64,000 nucleotides of DNA from Helicobacter jaachi (GCF_000763135.2 NZ_JRPR02000002.1:244465-308464), one strand, 5' to 3'; positions 45,221 to 55,722 are shown, numbered from the stretch's first letter. Numbers and translations are program-made. The notes: generated by a model from the sequence alone, not told the origin.

Positions 45221-45694
45221 GTGGGTACCGTGAGTGTATTTATGTTGGAGTGCTTTGTCGTAGCTCTTGCTTTTTTTATAAATCTTGTGATTGGTTGTTT
45301 CATAAGTGCGCTCGTAATGTATGGGATTTTTTTTGCAAAAAGAAAATGGATAAGGTATCTATGCAGCATTATCATCATTGTCATCTTGTTGTGTTGTATG
45401 CTTCAGATTTTTGCGTTTATAGTTGGGTCTGATGTAGCTATGCTTATTGGGCTCATTATATCTGCTTTAGAACTTTTTATTGGTTATAAAATAGCACAGA
45501 GGTATCATAGGAAGAAATCGCGGAACACTAATACAGAAACCAGTGGGGCTGCAAATGGTAATGTTACAAATATTGAAACCATAGAACCAGAGACTACTAG
45601 CATGCGAGATAGAATTTATTGTATCCATTGTGGCACAGAGAATGAAAAAGTTGCAAACTTTTGTGGAAAATGTGGCAAAAAGATTCTAGATTAG
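45221..45694 (+). CDS. Membrane protein with C-terminal zinc ribbon, unknown function
   Basis: 157 aa from a GTG (45221) placed 6 nt after TTGAGGAG; an upstream TTG in frame has no such site. Two to three hydrophobic stretches (FVVALAFFINLVIGCFIS, IRYLCSIIIIVILLCCML, VAMLIGLIISALELFIGY) precede a Ser/Thr/Asn-rich linker and a zinc ribbon CIHCGTENEKVANFCGKCG. The ribbon is of the widespread zinc_ribbon_2 type and gives no specific role. Base composition is lower in GC and nearly lacks the GCGC words common in neighbouring genes, suggesting a later arrival. Confidence 0.75.
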   Translation: MGTVSVFMLECFVVALAFFINLVIGCFISALVMYGIFFAKRKWIRYLCSIIIIVILLCCMLQIFAFIVGSDVAMLIGLIISALELFIGYKIAQRYHRKKSRNTNTETSGAANGNVTNIETIEPETTSMRDRIYCIHCGTENEKVANFCGKCGKKILD

Positions 45695-45755
45695 ATTATT
45701 TAAAATTGATAAAAATAACTTTAGGTTGAAACCTAGGTATATTGAAGGAATTAGT

Positions 45756-45824
45756 ATGGGTATTTTTCGCTCAATTATGCTATGGTGCTATATCTGTCAT
45801 ACTGTCGTGTTTAATACGTTTTAA
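45756..45824 (+). CDS. Possible 22-codon leader ORF upstream of aroA
   Basis: ATG preceded by GAAGGAA encodes MGIFRSIMLWCYICHTVVFNTF and stops 15 nt before aroA; the stop overlaps the GAGG that serves aroA, so translation may be coupled. Five of 22 residues are aromatic (Phe, Trp, Tyr). A small stem TAGGT-TGAA-ACCTA lies just upstream (45722-45736 area). Existence as a real peptide is unproven. Confidence 0.3.
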   Translation: MGIFRSIMLWCYICHTVVFNTF

Positions 45825-45839
45825 GAGGTAGTAAAATTT

Positions 45840-47150
45840 ATGCGCATAACTACAATCGCTGCGGCAAAGCACTTTGAGCGCGAAATTCAAGGCATTGCTA
45901 CAGATAAGTCTATCTCTCATCGTGCGGCGATGTTTGCTCTTTTAGCCAATGGGCGATGTGAGGTAAGCGGCTATCTTATGGGGGAAGATACGCTCCATAC
46001 GCTTAATATCGCGCGCACTCTAGGCTTACAGGTGGAGCAAAATGGCGATACGCTTACCCTCACGCCTCCGCAAGCAGGCATACAAGAGCCATCTTGCGTG
46101 CTTGATTGCGGTAATGCTGGCACAGGTATGCGGCTGTATGCTGGGCTTTTAAGCGGTGTGAAAGGGCATTTTGTGCTAAGTGGTGATGTGTATTTGAATG
46201 CACGCCCGATGCGGCGTGTGATTGAGCCTTTAAATAATATTGGTGCGCGCATTTGGGGGAGAGAAAACAATGCCTATGCGCCTTTAAGTATTATGGGTTC
46301 TACTTTGCAGCCTTTTTACTATAAAAGTCATATCGCTTCAGCGCAGGTAAAAAGTGCGATGATTTTAGCAAGCCTGCACACGCATGGTGTGTCTAGATTC
46401 TATGAGCCAACTTTAAGCCGCAATCACACAGAAAATATGTTAAGCGGCATGGGTGTGGATATAAGCACCAAAGAGTGCGCAGATGGCGGCTATGAAGTGG
46501 AGATTAACGCGCAGGATAAAAAATTAGAATCTTTTCATATACATATCCCAGCTGACCCATCAAGTGCATTTTACTTTGCTGTGGCAGCTTGCGTGGTGGG
46601 CGCAAAAGTGGTGCTTAAAAATGTGCTTTTAAATAAAACGCGCATTGAGGCTTTTAAGGTTTTAGAATCTATGGGCGCTAAGATAGCCTACATTCATCAG
46701 TCTGCCACTTATGAGGAAGTAGGGGATATTGAGGTGCAGGGTGGGGCTTTAAGGGCTATTAAAGTGAGTGAAAAAATCGCGTGGCTCATTGATGAAATCC
46801 CAGCCCTTAGTGTGTGCTTTGCTGTGGCAAAAGGGTATAGTGAAGTGCGAAATGCTAAAGAATTAAGAGTAAAAGAGAGCGATAGAATCTATGCTGTGGT
46901 GAGCAATCTGCGTGCTATGGGCATTGAGTGCGAGGAGTTTGAAGATGGATTTGGTGTGCATGGCGGGGAGCTTAAAAAGGCTAGGATTAATTCTTTTGGC
47001 GACCATCGCATTGCTATGAGTTTTGCTATTGCAGGGCTTAGCTGCGGGGTAGAGATAGAGGATAGTGGCTGTATTGATGTATCTTTCCCTAATTTTTTGG
47101 AGCTGCTTTCTCACATCACCAATGTAACTAATTATGGGGAGAAAGTATGA
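45840..47150 (+). CDS. aroA: 3-phosphoshikimate 1-carboxyvinyltransferase (EPSP synthase)
   Basis: 436 aa shikimate-pathway enzyme feeding chorismate to TrpE and other aromatic routes. Seen: ATDKSISHRAAMFALLA, LDCGNAGTGMRLYAGLL, LSGDVYLNARPMRR, ADPSSAFYFAVAA, KVSEKIAWLIDEIPALSVCFA, RVKESDRIYAV and SFGDHRIAMSFAIAGL. Ends with an ATGA-type overlap on ispH. Confidence 0.95.
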   Translation: MRITTIAAAKHFEREIQGIATDKSISHRAAMFALLANGRCEVSGYLMGEDTLHTLNIARTLGLQVEQNGDTLTLTPPQAGIQEPSCVLDCGNAGTGMRLYAGLLSGVKGHFVLSGDVYLNARPMRRVIEPLNNIGARIWGRENNAYAPLSIMGSTLQPFYYKSHIASAQVKSAMILASLHTHGVSRFYEPTLSRNHTENMLSGMGVDISTKECADGGYEVEINAQDKKLESFHIHIPADPSSAFYFAVAACVVGAKVVLKNVLLNKTRIEAFKVLESMGAKIAYIHQSATYEEVGDIEVQGGALRAIKVSEKIAWLIDEIPALSVCFAVAKGYSEVRNAKELRVKESDRIYAVVSNLRAMGIECEEFEDGFGVHGGELKKARINSFGDHRIAMSFAIAGLSCGVEIEDSGCIDVSFPNFLELLSHITNVTNYGEKV

Positions 47151-47968
47151 AAGTAAAAGTGGCAAAAAAATATGGATTTTGCTTTGGGGTAAAGCGCGCC
47201 ATTCAAATTGCCGAGCGCAATAGGCACGCTACGACCTTTGGACCTTTAATACATAATGCTAAAGAAATTGAGCGATTGCAAAAGGATTTTGATGTAAGTT
47301 TAAGTGAGACGCTCGCTCAAGCTCAAGATTCTAAAAGCGTGATTGTGCGCACGCATGGCATTACCAAAGGTGATTTGCAAACGCTAAAATCCCAGCAAAT
47401 ACGCATAGTAGATGCGACTTGTCCCTTTGTTACAAAGCCGCAAAATATTGTAGAAAAAATGTCGCAGGAAAATTATCAAATCATTATCTTTGGCGATAGT
47501 AATCACCCCGAAGTAAAGGGCGTGGCAAGCTATGGGGAGAATGTGATTATTGTAGCAAAGCTTGAGGAGCTTTATGATTTGACATTTAGTAAAAAAGTAG
47601 CGCTTGTCTCCCAAACAACCAAGCAGCCAGAGCAGTTTGGCAAGATTGCAGCTTATCTTGCTTCAAGGGTGAATGAATGTCGCGTGTTTAATACCATTTG
47701 CAATGCGACATTTGAAAATCAATCCGCAGTCGATGAGCTAAGCCAAGAAGTGGATATTATGATTATTGTGGGGGGGAAAAACTCTTCAAACACAAAGCAG
47801 CTGCTTAAAATCGCCCAAACACACTGCGCGGATAGCTATTTGGTAGAAGATGAAAATGAGCTAGATTCTATGTGGTTTCATAATAAAACATTATGCGGGA
47901 TAACTGCGGGAGCTTCTACGCCTGATTGGATTATACAACGTGTGCAGGCAAAAATAGAACAAATTTAG
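47147..47968 (+). CDS. ispH: 4-hydroxy-3-methylbut-2-enyl diphosphate reductase
   Basis: 273 aa Fe-S enzyme, last step of the MEP isoprenoid pathway. Cluster cysteines seen in KKYGFCFGVKRAI (Cys12), VDATCPFV (Cys97 area) and NTICNATFENQ (Cys190 area); also VRTHGITKGD, SNHPEVKGVASY and ITAGASTPDWII. A 7-G run occurs at 47770-47776 (VGGKNSS). Order aroA-ispH-rpsA is as in H. pylori. Confidence 0.95.
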   Translation: MKVKVAKKYGFCFGVKRAIQIAERNRHATTFGPLIHNAKEIERLQKDFDVSLSETLAQAQDSKSVIVRTHGITKGDLQTLKSQQIRIVDATCPFVTKPQNIVEKMSQENYQIIIFGDSNHPEVKGVASYGENVIIVAKLEELYDLTFSKKVALVSQTTKQPEQFGKIAAYLASRVNECRVFNTICNATFENQSAVDELSQEVDIMIIVGGKNSSNTKQLLKIAQTHCADSYLVEDENELDSMWFHNKTLCGITAGASTPDWIIQRVQAKIEQI

Positions 47969-48018
47969 CAATCTTTACAATCGCGCGGAGATTTCTTAAG
48001 TTATGGCAAGGTTTGCTT

Positions 48019-48027
48019 TGGTAGAAT
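48019..48027 (+). promoter_or_regulatory. Extended -10 promoter of rpsA built on the TAGAATCT word
   Basis: TGGTAGAAT lies 34 nt before the rpsA ATG; its TAGAAT is part of a TAGAATCT word, showing that the repeated word can double as a -10 element. Confidence 0.4.
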
Positions 48028-48060
48028 CTGCGAATTTAATTTTACGCACAAAGGGTATTA

Positions 48061-49719
48061 ATGTTGGTCAATTTGGAGAATGATGATTTATTCAGCGAAG
48101 AAGAAGATTTTGCAAAATTGCTTGAAGCGAGCGAGGAAAGGGCTGTCGCGGGTGCAATACAATTAGGCGAGATTGTAGCCATTAATGATGAATATGCAAT
48201 GGTGGCTATTGCTAATGAAAAATCAGAAGCGACCCTTAGAGTGAGCGAAATAACAGACGAGCAGGGCAATTTATTATTTAATAAAAATGATAAAATTGAA
48301 GTGTTTGTTACCCCTACAAGAGGCGGGAGGCTGAATGCTTCGTATAAAAAAGTATTGAAAAACAAAAGAATTGCAGAGAAAATCGCGCAAATGGGCGATG
48401 ATTACCAAGATAAAGTGATTGAAGCTAAGATTATTAAGAAAAATAAGGGCGGCTTCATTATGGAATATGATGGCGTTGATGTGTTTTTGCCACGCCGAGA
48501 TTCTGCAATCAAAGATGGTGATAATGCCATAGATAGAATCTACAAAGTAGCCATTGTGAATGTGGATAAGGAAAATAATTCTATCATCGTATCGCGTAAA
48601 AGGTTTTTTGAACTTGATGATAAAAATCGTCAAGCAGTAAGCGCTAAGCTCACAGGGGAGCAGAGCGTGCAAAAGGGCATTATTACTAAAATTGCCACTT
48701 TTGGTATATTTGTTGAGGTGTGCGGCGTAGAGGGACTTGTGCATTATACGGAGCTTAGCCATAAAGGACCGGTAAATCCTTCAAAGAGCTTTAAAGAGGG
48801 CGATGAAGTCATGGTAAAAGTACTTGGCTATGATGAGAAAAAACGCCGCTTAGCACTTTCTATGAAAGCCCTTGCTGATGACCCATGGAAAGAGATAGAA
48901 AAAGAACTAGAAGTGGGCTATGCAATTAAAGTGAGTGTGAGCAATATCGAGCCTTATGGTGTGTTTGTGGATTTGGGAAATGATATTGAGGGATTTTTGC
49001 ACATTTCTGAAATCTCATGGGATAAAAATATCAAGCACCCATCGAGTTATTTGACACTTGGGCAGGAAATTGATGTAGAAATTATCGAGATTGATACACA
49101 AAATAAAAAATTGCGCGTTTCGCTCAAAAAACTTCTCGATAAGCCTTTTGTGCAGTTTGCTAAAACACATCAAGTAGGAAATGTTATTAAAGGCAAAGTG
49201 GCTACGCTTACAGACTTTGGCGCGTTTATTAATCTAGGTGGCGTTGATGGGCTTTTGCACAATGAAGACGCGTATTGGGATAAAAATCTTAAATGCAAAG
49301 ATGAATTAAAAGTAGGTGATGAAGTAGAAGTAAAAATTATTAAAATTGATAAAGAAAATGAGCGCGTATCTTTATCTAAAAAGCTCCTAGAGCATTCTCC
49401 AGCGAGTGAATTTGCCAAAAAGTATAAGGTTGATGATGTGGCGCGCGGGTGTGTGAGTGATATTAAGGATTTTGGATTATTTGTGAAAATTGATGAAATG
49501 GAAGCACTTATTCGCAATGAGGATATTTATCCCCTTAAAAAAGATGAATTAAAAGTAGGCGATGAGATTGAATGCGTGATTGCTCACATTGATGAGGAAA
49601 ATAATAAGGTGAGGGCATCGATAAAAAGATTGGAGCGACAAAAAGAGAAAGAAACGCTCAAAGCCTTTAATGTAGAGGAAAAAATGACACTTGGAGATAA
49701 GCTTAAAAATCGCTTGTAG
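48061..49719 (+). CDS. rpsA: 30S ribosomal protein S1
   Basis: 552 aa with six S1 RNA-binding domains; examples of the repeated pattern are GIFVEVCGVEGLVHYTELSHKG, YGVFVDLGNDIEGFLHISEISW and FGAFINLGGVDGLLHNEDAYWDK (each of the form G.FV.....EG.lH..e). S1 captures mRNA on the 30S subunit. Acidic N terminus as in other Campylobacterota. Followed 8 nt later by a small hypothetical gene. Confidence 0.96.
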   Translation: MLVNLENDDLFSEEEDFAKLLEASEERAVAGAIQLGEIVAINDEYAMVAIANEKSEATLRVSEITDEQGNLLFNKNDKIEVFVTPTRGGRLNASYKKVLKNKRIAEKIAQMGDDYQDKVIEAKIIKKNKGGFIMEYDGVDVFLPRRDSAIKDGDNAIDRIYKVAIVNVDKENNSIIVSRKRFFELDDKNRQAVSAKLTGEQSVQKGIITKIATFGIFVEVCGVEGLVHYTELSHKGPVNPSKSFKEGDEVMVKVLGYDEKKRRLALSMKALADDPWKEIEKELEVGYAIKVSVSNIEPYGVFVDLGNDIEGFLHISEISWDKNIKHPSSYLTLGQEIDVEIIEIDTQNKKLRVSLKKLLDKPFVQFAKTHQVGNVIKGKVATLTDFGAFINLGGVDGLLHNEDAYWDKNLKCKDELKVGDEVEVKIIKIDKENERVSLSKKLLEHSPASEFAKKYKVDDVARGCVSDIKDFGLFVKIDEMEALIRNEDIYPLKKDELKVGDEIECVIAHIDEENNKVRASIKRLERQKEKETLKAFNVEEKMTLGDKLKNRL

Positions 49720-49727
49720 GAGAGTAG

Positions 49728-50192
49728 ATGAAAAAGCTAGCATTTGTTGCAGGGCTTTTGGCGGTGTTGAGCGCGGCGATTTATGGTGTTTTATACCTTG
49801 ATAAAATATCTATAGGTCCAGCATTTGAGGCTCAACCCATAGAGTTTCCAAAGGTAGAGCAAGCTGCAACTGCTCCAGATGAGAATTGGCTAAGCTCGCT
49901 ATCAAGTGCCGATGAGCTTCCTTATGCTTATCCAGCCACAGAACTTAGCGTGCGCTTTGATTTTGCTAATAAAGATTCTAAAAAGGCTATGCCCTCTGCT
50001 ATTAGCATTGATGAGCTTGATGAGTATAAGTTTGCTTGCGTTAAACAAGTGCTTGCGCAAAATAATATAGAATCTGCTTATTATAAATCTGGCAATACCC
50101 TAAAACTTATGGTATTTTTAAGCGACGAGGCGATGTATGAAAAGCTTTTAGCGGATTTAAAGTATTATCGCTTAAATTATAGCGTGCAGTAA
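49728..50192 (+). CDS. Hypothetical protein with N-terminal membrane anchor
   Basis: 154 aa: one N-terminal hydrophobic segment (KLAFVAGLLAVLSAAIYGVLYL) and a soluble, probably periplasmic, domain ending YYRLNYSVQ. No motif recognised. Its place between rpsA and serA is conserved in H. pylori as I recall. Shares transcription with rpsA. Confidence 0.75.
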   Translation: MKKLAFVAGLLAVLSAAIYGVLYLDKISIGPAFEAQPIEFPKVEQAATAPDENWLSSLSSADELPYAYPATELSVRFDFANKDSKKAMPSAISIDELDEYKFACVKQVLAQNNIESAYYKSGNTLKLMVFLSDEAMYEKLLADLKYYRLNYSVQ

Positions 50193-50212
50193 ATAATGTT
50201 AAAGGAGTGAGA

Positions 50213-51793
50213 ATGACATATAAAGTGATTGTGTGCGACCATATTCATCAAAGCGGGCTTGATTTGCTTGCATCTCAAGGCGATATTGTGATGGAAAATC
50301 TTGCTTCTTTGCCTAAAGATGAATTATTAGAGCGCATTGCTAGCGCAGATGTGGTGATTACAAGAAGTTCAACTGATGTAGATGAGCGCTTCCTCGCCCA
50401 TTCGGGTAAAATAAGAGCGGTAGTGCGCGCAGGTGTGGGCGTGGATAATGTTGATATTGATGGCTGCTCACGCAAGGGTATTGTAGTGATGAATGTGCCT
50501 ACTGCTAATACCATTGCCGCTGTGGAATTAACAATGGCTCACTTGATTAATGCTGTGAGGAATTTTCCCGGCGCCAATGCGCAGCTTAAAATAGAGCGCA
50601 AATGGAAAAGAGAGGATTGGTATGGCATTGAGCTAAAGGGCAAAAAGCTTGGCATCATAGGCTTTGGCAATATCGGCTCGCGCGTGGGGCTTAGAGCAAA
50701 GGCGTTTGAAATGGAAGTGCTAGCCTATGACCCCTATATTTTGCCATCAAAAGCTACTGATGTGGGTATAGGCTACACGAGCGATTTTAATGATATTTTG
50801 GCATGTGATATTATTACTATTCATACGCCTAAAAATGCGCAAACTAAAAATATGATTACTGCTAAGCAAATTGCGCAAATGAAAGATGGCGTTATCCTCA
50901 TTAATTGCGCGCGCGGCGAGCTGTATAATGAGCAGGATTTATATGATGCTTTAAAAAGTGGGAAAGTCAAATGGGCGGGCATTGATGTCTTTAGCAAAGA
51001 GCCAGCGACAAATAACCCCTTACTTGATTTGCCAAATGTGTATGTAACCCCGCACATCGGAGCTAATACTTTAGAATCTCAAGAGCAAATTGCCATCCAA
51101 GCCGCAGAGGCTGCCATAGAAGCTGCCAAAGGCTCAAGCTATCCCAATGCGCTTAATCTCCCCATTAGAGAATCTGAACTGCCACAAGTGGTAAAGCCCT
51201 ATTTAGAGCTTACTCAAAAGCTAGGCTTTTTATGCGCGCAGGCAAATCAGGGCGTTATCACTTCTATTCATATAGAGGCGCAGGGCGAGATTAGCGCATA
51301 TGGGGATTCTCTACAGACTTTTGCGCTTGTTGGTGCGCTTAATGCGAGTTTGGGCGATAAGATTAATTATGTCAATGCGCCATTTGTAGCTAAAGAGCGC
51401 GGCATAGATGTGAAAACAACGCTCAAGCAAGAAAGCGAGACTTATAAAAATCATATTTATATCACCTTAAGCACGCAGAGTGAAAGCATTACTTTTAGCG
51501 GTGCGGTGTTTGAGGATAGGCATTTGCGCATTACTTCTATTAATCAATTTCAATTTGATATTGAGCCAAAGGGCAGAATGATATTTTTTAGAAATACCGA
51601 TGTGCCCGGCGTTGTAGGACTTGTAGGGAGTATTTTGGGCAATCATCAAGTAAATATCGCAGACTTTCGCTTAGCGCGGCAAAATAAAGAGGCAATGGCA
51701 GTGATATTGGTAGATTCTATCGTGCCAAACATCGCGCTAGAGCAGCTTAAGCAAATACCAGCATGCTTAGGCATAAAAGTGGTCAATTTATAG
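50213..51793 (+). CDS. serA: D-3-phosphoglycerate dehydrogenase
   Basis: 526 aa, the long SerA type with an intervening domain and C-terminal ACT domain. First step of serine synthesis. Seen: AVVRAGVGVDNVDIDGC, NAD site LGIIGFGNIGSRVG, INCARGELYNEQDL, catalytic His in TPHIGANTLESQEQIA, and ACT stretch VPGVVGLVGSILGNHQVNIADFRLAR (key residues VPGVVG, NIADFRLAR). ATG at 50213 has AAAGGAG; an in-frame GTG two codons earlier is less well placed. Confidence 0.95.
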   Translation: MTYKVIVCDHIHQSGLDLLASQGDIVMENLASLPKDELLERIASADVVITRSSTDVDERFLAHSGKIRAVVRAGVGVDNVDIDGCSRKGIVVMNVPTANTIAAVELTMAHLINAVRNFPGANAQLKIERKWKREDWYGIELKGKKLGIIGFGNIGSRVGLRAKAFEMEVLAYDPYILPSKATDVGIGYTSDFNDILACDIITIHTPKNAQTKNMITAKQIAQMKDGVILINCARGELYNEQDLYDALKSGKVKWAGIDVFSKEPATNNPLLDLPNVYVTPHIGANTLESQEQIAIQAAEAAIEAAKGSSYPNALNLPIRESELPQVVKPYLELTQKLGFLCAQANQGVITSIHIEAQGEISAYGDSLQTFALVGALNASLGDKINYVNAPFVAKERGIDVKTTLKQESETYKNHIYITLSTQSESITFSGAVFEDRHLRITSINQFQFDIEPKGRMIFFRNTDVPGVVGLVGSILGNHQVNIADFRLARQNKEAMAVILVDSIVPNIALEQLKQIPACLGIKVVNL

Positions 51794-51844
51794 AATCTAG
51801 CCTTAAATTTATAAAAGTAGCCAAGCCAACAGCAAGGATTATCA

Positions 51845-54682
51845 TTGAAAGATTACAATCATATCCACATTACAGGTGCGCGCGAGCATAATCTTAAAAA
51901 TATTAATTTAAGCATTCCAAAAAATAAGCTTGTTGTTTTCACAGGCTTATCTGGTTCAGGTAAATCTACACTTGCCTTTGATACGCTTTATGCAGAAGGA
52001 CAGCGGCGATATATAGAATCTTTATCAAGCTATGCGCGGCAGTTTTTGGATAAAGTGGGCAAGCCTGATGTGGATAAGATTGAGGGGCTAACCCCTGCTA
52101 TTGCTATCGACCAAAAGACAACGAGTAAAAACCCTCGCTCCACTGTCGGCACTATCACTGAAATTTATGATTATTTTCGCCTGCTTTATGCGCGCGTGGG
52201 CGTGCAGTATTGCCATATTTGTGGGGATAGAATCTCACATATGAGTCAAACTGATGTGATTAAGCAGATTCTATCTTTGCCTTTAGAATCTAAGCTTACC
52301 TTGCTTGCTCCGATTGTGAAAGAAAAAAAAGGCAGCTTTGCTGATAAGATAGAATCTTTACGCCAAAAGGGCTATGTGCGCGCTATGGTTGATGGCGTGA
52401 TTGTGCGGCTTGATGAGGAATTTGAGCTTGCAAAAAATAAAAAGCATACTATTAAAGTAGTTATTGATAGAGTTACGCTAAATCCTGATAATCACACGCG
52501 TATTGCGCAGGGTGTGGAGAAAGCACTCAAAGAATCTTATGGCGAGATTGAAGTAGAGCTTGTGCATAATGATGAAAAAAAGCTTTTGCATTATTCTTTG
52601 CATTTTGCTTGCTTTAAGTGCAAGGTGAGTTTTGAGGAGCTAGAGCCGCTAGCCTTTTCGTTTAATTCTCCTAAAGGCGCGTGCGAGGATTGTTTGGGAC
52701 TTGGAGCAAAATATGCTATTGATATTAAAAAGATTTTGGATAAATCACAGCCACTTAATAAGGGTGGGATTAAAATTATTTTTGGCTTTAATCGCAATTA
52801 TTATGCGGAGCTTTTTTATGCCTTTTGCAAGAGCGCAAAGATTAATCCGGCTAAAAGCTTTGAGGATTTGACAAGCCAGCAGCAAAGCGCGCTTTTATAT
52901 GGCTGCAATGAGGAAGTTGAAATCACTTGGAAAAGTAGCAAATTAAAGCGACCTTGGAAGGGGATTTTGCAAATTGCGTATGATATGTTTAAGGACGATA
53001 AAGATTTGGGTGATTACACCACTGAAAAAATATGCCCCACTTGTCATGGTAGCCGCCTGAAACTGCCATCTTTAAGCGTGAAAGTCGCAGGGCTTGGCAT
53101 AGGGGAGCTTATAAGTATGCCCATTGAAAAGGTGCATACATTTTTTGCAGATGATATGCGCTTTAATTATTTAAGCGAGCAAGAGCATTTCATCGCTCAA
53201 CCTATTTTAAAAGAAATCCGTGAGAGGCTATTTTTTCTCTATGATGTGGGGTTAGGTTATCTCACATTGGGGCGTGATGCTAGAAGCATTAGCGGTGGGG
53301 AGTCTCAACGCATACGCATAGCCTCGCAAATTGGCAGCGGGCTAACAGGCGTGATGTATGTGCTTGATGAGCCAAGTATCGGGCTGCATGAGCGCGACAC
53401 TCTGCGTCTTATTAAGACATTAAAAAGCCTGCAAGAAAAGGGCAACAGCGTGATTGTTGTAGAGCATGATAAAGAGACAATTTTACATGCTGATTTTGTG
53501 GTGGATATTGGACCTGAAGCGGGTCTAAGAGGCGGGGAAGTGGTCTTTAGCGGTAGTGTGAAAGAGCTTTTAAAATCTCAAACGCTCACAGCAGATTATA
53601 TTAAAGGCGCAAAAATTATCTCCTATCCCCATAAGCGCACTATTAAGCAATGGCTAGAGCTTAAAAATGTAAATATTAATAATATTAAAAATCTCCATGT
53701 GAAAATACCATTATCGCAGTTTGTGTGCGTAACAGGCGTGAGTGGCAGCGGTAAAAGCTCGCTTATTTTGCAAACGCTGCTCCCTGTGGCGCAGGAGCTA
53801 TTAAATAATGCCAAAAAGGTACAAAAGTGCGATGGTGTAGAGATAATGGGCTTAGAGTATTTGGATAAAGTCATTTATTTAGACCAAAGCCCCATAGGGC
53901 GCACGCCTAGAAGTAACCCAGCCACTTACACAGGTGTTATGGACGATATACGCGCGCTTTTTGCAGAGGTGAAAGAATCTAAACTGCGCGGCTATAGCGT
54001 GGGACGCTTTAGTTTTAATGTCAAAGGTGGGCGGTGCGAGAAATGCCAGGGTGAAGGTGAAATCAAAATTGAAATGCACTTTTTGCCAGATGTAATGGTT
54101 AAATGCGATGCGTGTAAGGGTGCAAAATATAATCCTCAAACGCTAGAGATTGCCTATAAGGGCAAAAATATCGCTGATGTGCTAGATATGAGTGTAGATA
54201 GCGCGTTAGAGTTTTTTGCCAAAGTGCCGCGCATTGCCTCAAGGCTGCAAACGCTGCAAGATGTGGGGTTAGGTTATATTACACTTGGGCAAAATGCCAT
54301 TACGCTAAGCGGTGGGGAAGCCCAAAGGATAAAATTAGCCAAAGAATTAAGCCGCAAAGATACAGGTAAAACACTCTATGTGCTTGATGAGCCAACTACA
54401 GGCTTACATTTTGCCGATGTGGATAGGCTCACAAAAGTGTTGCATCATTTGGTAGATTTGGGCAATTCTGTGATTGTGATTGAGCATAATTTAGATATGA
54501 TTAAAAACGCTGATTATATTATTGATATTGGACCAGAGGGCGGCTTTGGCGGAGGTAAGATTGTGGATTGCGGCTCTGTGGCGCATATAAGTCATAATCA
54601 CACTAAAACAGGCAGCTATACAGGAAAGTTTCTCGCCCAAGAATTAGCGCGGGATAAGCAATTACAAAAGGGGAAAAAATGA
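51845..54682 (+). CDS. uvrA: Excinuclease ABC subunit A
   Basis: 945 aa damage-recognition ATPase of nucleotide excision repair. Two ABC modules: Walker [13 protein letters not shown] (about 36) and [12 protein letters not shown] (about 636), signatures [12 protein letters not shown] and [12 protein letters not shown], Walker [14 protein letters not shown] and [13 protein letters not shown], plus zinc fingers (CFKCKV...[15 protein letters not shown]...CDACKG). The start is a TTG (51845) 6 nt after AAGGA. Overlaps ddl by 4 nt. Confidence 0.97.
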   Translation: MKDYNHIHITGAREHNLKNINLSIPKNKLVVFTGLSGSGKSTLAFDTLYAEGQRRYIESLSSYARQFLDKVGKPDVDKIEGLTPAIAIDQKTTSKNPRSTVGTITEIYDYFRLLYARVGVQYCHICGDRISHMSQTDVIKQILSLPLESKLTLLAPIVKEKKGSFADKIESLRQKGYVRAMVDGVIVRLDEEFELAKNKKHTIKVVIDRVTLNPDNHTRIAQGVEKALKESYGEIEVELVHNDEKKLLHYSLHFACFKCKVSFEELEPLAFSFNSPKGACEDCLGLGAKYAIDIKKILDKSQPLNKGGIKIIFGFNRNYYAELFYAFCKSAKINPAKSFEDLTSQQQSALLYGCNEEVEITWKSSKLKRPWKGILQIAYDMFKDDKDLGDYTTEKICPTCHGSRLKLPSLSVKVAGLGIGELISMPIEKVHTFFADDMRFNYLSEQEHFIAQPILKEIRERLFFLYDVGLGYLTLGRDARSISGGESQRIRIASQIGSGLTGVMYVLDEPSIGLHERDTLRLIKTLKSLQEKGNSVIVVEHDKETILHADFVVDIGPEAGLRGGEVVFSGSVKELLKSQTLTADYIKGAKIISYPHKRTIKQWLELKNVNINNIKNLHVKIPLSQFVCVTGVSGSGKSSLILQTLLPVAQELLNNAKKVQKCDGVEIMGLEYLDKVIYLDQSPIGRTPRSNPATYTGVMDDIRALFAEVKESKLRGYSVGRFSFNVKGGRCEKCQGEGEIKIEMHFLPDVMVKCDACKGAKYNPQTLEIAYKGKNIADVLDMSVDSALEFFAKVPRIASRLQTLQDVGLGYITLGQNAITLSGGEAQRIKLAKELSRKDTGKTLYVLDEPTTGLHFADVDRLTKVLHHLVDLGNSVIVIEHNLDMIKNADYIIDIGPEGGFGGGKIVDCGSVAHISHNHTKTGSYTGKFLAQELARDKQLQKGKK

Positions 54683-55719
54683 AATTTGATATTTTGTTTG
54701 GGGGATTAAGCTTTGAGCATGAAATTAGTATTGTGAGCGCTATTGCGCTAAAAAAAGTGCTAGGCGATAGAATCTGCCATTTTATATTTTTAGACAGCGC
54801 GCATAGATTCTATCTAATCCCTGCAGATTCTATGAAATCAACATTTTTTAGTGCAGGCGATTATAAAAAATGCGTAGAACTCTTTACCCATAGAGGCGCG
54901 TTTGTGAAAAAAACGCTTTTTGGTTTTAAGGCAATTGTGCCAAATACTATTATTAACCTTATACACGGCGCAGATGGCGAAGATGGCACTATAAGCGCGC
55001 TGCTTGATTTTTATGGATTGCATTTCATAGGTCCTCGTATAGAATCTAGCGTGATGAGCTTTAATAAAGCCCTAACCAAACTTTATGCGCAAAGTCGCGG
55101 AGTAAATGTGCTTCCTTATGAGCTTCTTACGCGCGAGCATAGGGAGATTAAGCATTTATCCTATCCGCTTATTTTAAAGCCCGCACGACTAGGCAGCTCC
55201 ATAGGTGTGAGTGTGGTGAATGATAGCGCGCAGCTAGATTATGCAATGGATTTGGCTTTTGAGTATGATGATTGCATTGTTGTGGAGGGCTTTAGAAGTG
55301 GCGTGAAAGAGTATAATCTAGCTGGCTGTAAGCTTGCGGGTGGATTTGAATATTCTATTATTGAAGAGCCAAGCAAGAAAGAATTGCTTGATTTTGAGCA
55401 TAAATATTTAGATTTTTCGCGCACGGCGCAGGTGTTGAAAGCAGATATAAGCAGTGAGCTTGAGGCAAAGCTGCAAGCGTGTTTTGCGCGTCTTTATGAA
55501 AATGCCTTTGAGGGTGCGCTCATTAGATGTGATTTTTTTGTGATTGATGATGAGGTGTATTTGAATGAAATTAATCCTATCCCGGGCTCTATGGCAAATT
55601 ATCTCTTTGCGGACTTTGCTGGTGTGATAACAGATTTAGCCCATAATTTGCCAAAAAAACATTCTATCAAGGTAAGCTATAAATATATAGAGCAAATTCA
55701 TCACGCAAAGGGAAAATGA
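54679..55719 (+). CDS. ddl: D-alanine-D-alanine ligase
   Basis: 346 aa ATP-grasp enzyme making the D-Ala-D-Ala that MurF (encoded downstream) adds to the peptidoglycan precursor. Seen: FGGLSFEHEISIVSA, LIHGADGEDGTISALLDFYG, LKPARLGSSIGVSVV, and metal-binding YLNEINPIPGSM. Order uvrA-ddl-hydrolase-murF; the ddl to murF part matches H. pylori as I recall. Confidence 0.95.
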   Translation: MKFDILFGGLSFEHEISIVSAIALKKVLGDRICHFIFLDSAHRFYLIPADSMKSTFFSAGDYKKCVELFTHRGAFVKKTLFGFKAIVPNTIINLIHGADGEDGTISALLDFYGLHFIGPRIESSVMSFNKALTKLYAQSRGVNVLPYELLTREHREIKHLSYPLILKPARLGSSIGVSVVNDSAQLDYAMDLAFEYDDCIVVEGFRSGVKEYNLAGCKLAGGFEYSIIEEPSKKELLDFEHKYLDFSRTAQVLKADISSELEAKLQACFARLYENAFEGALIRCDFFVIDDEVYLNEINPIPGSMANYLFADFAGVITDLAHNLPKKHSIKVSYKYIEQIHHAKGK

Positions 55720-55722
55720 TTT

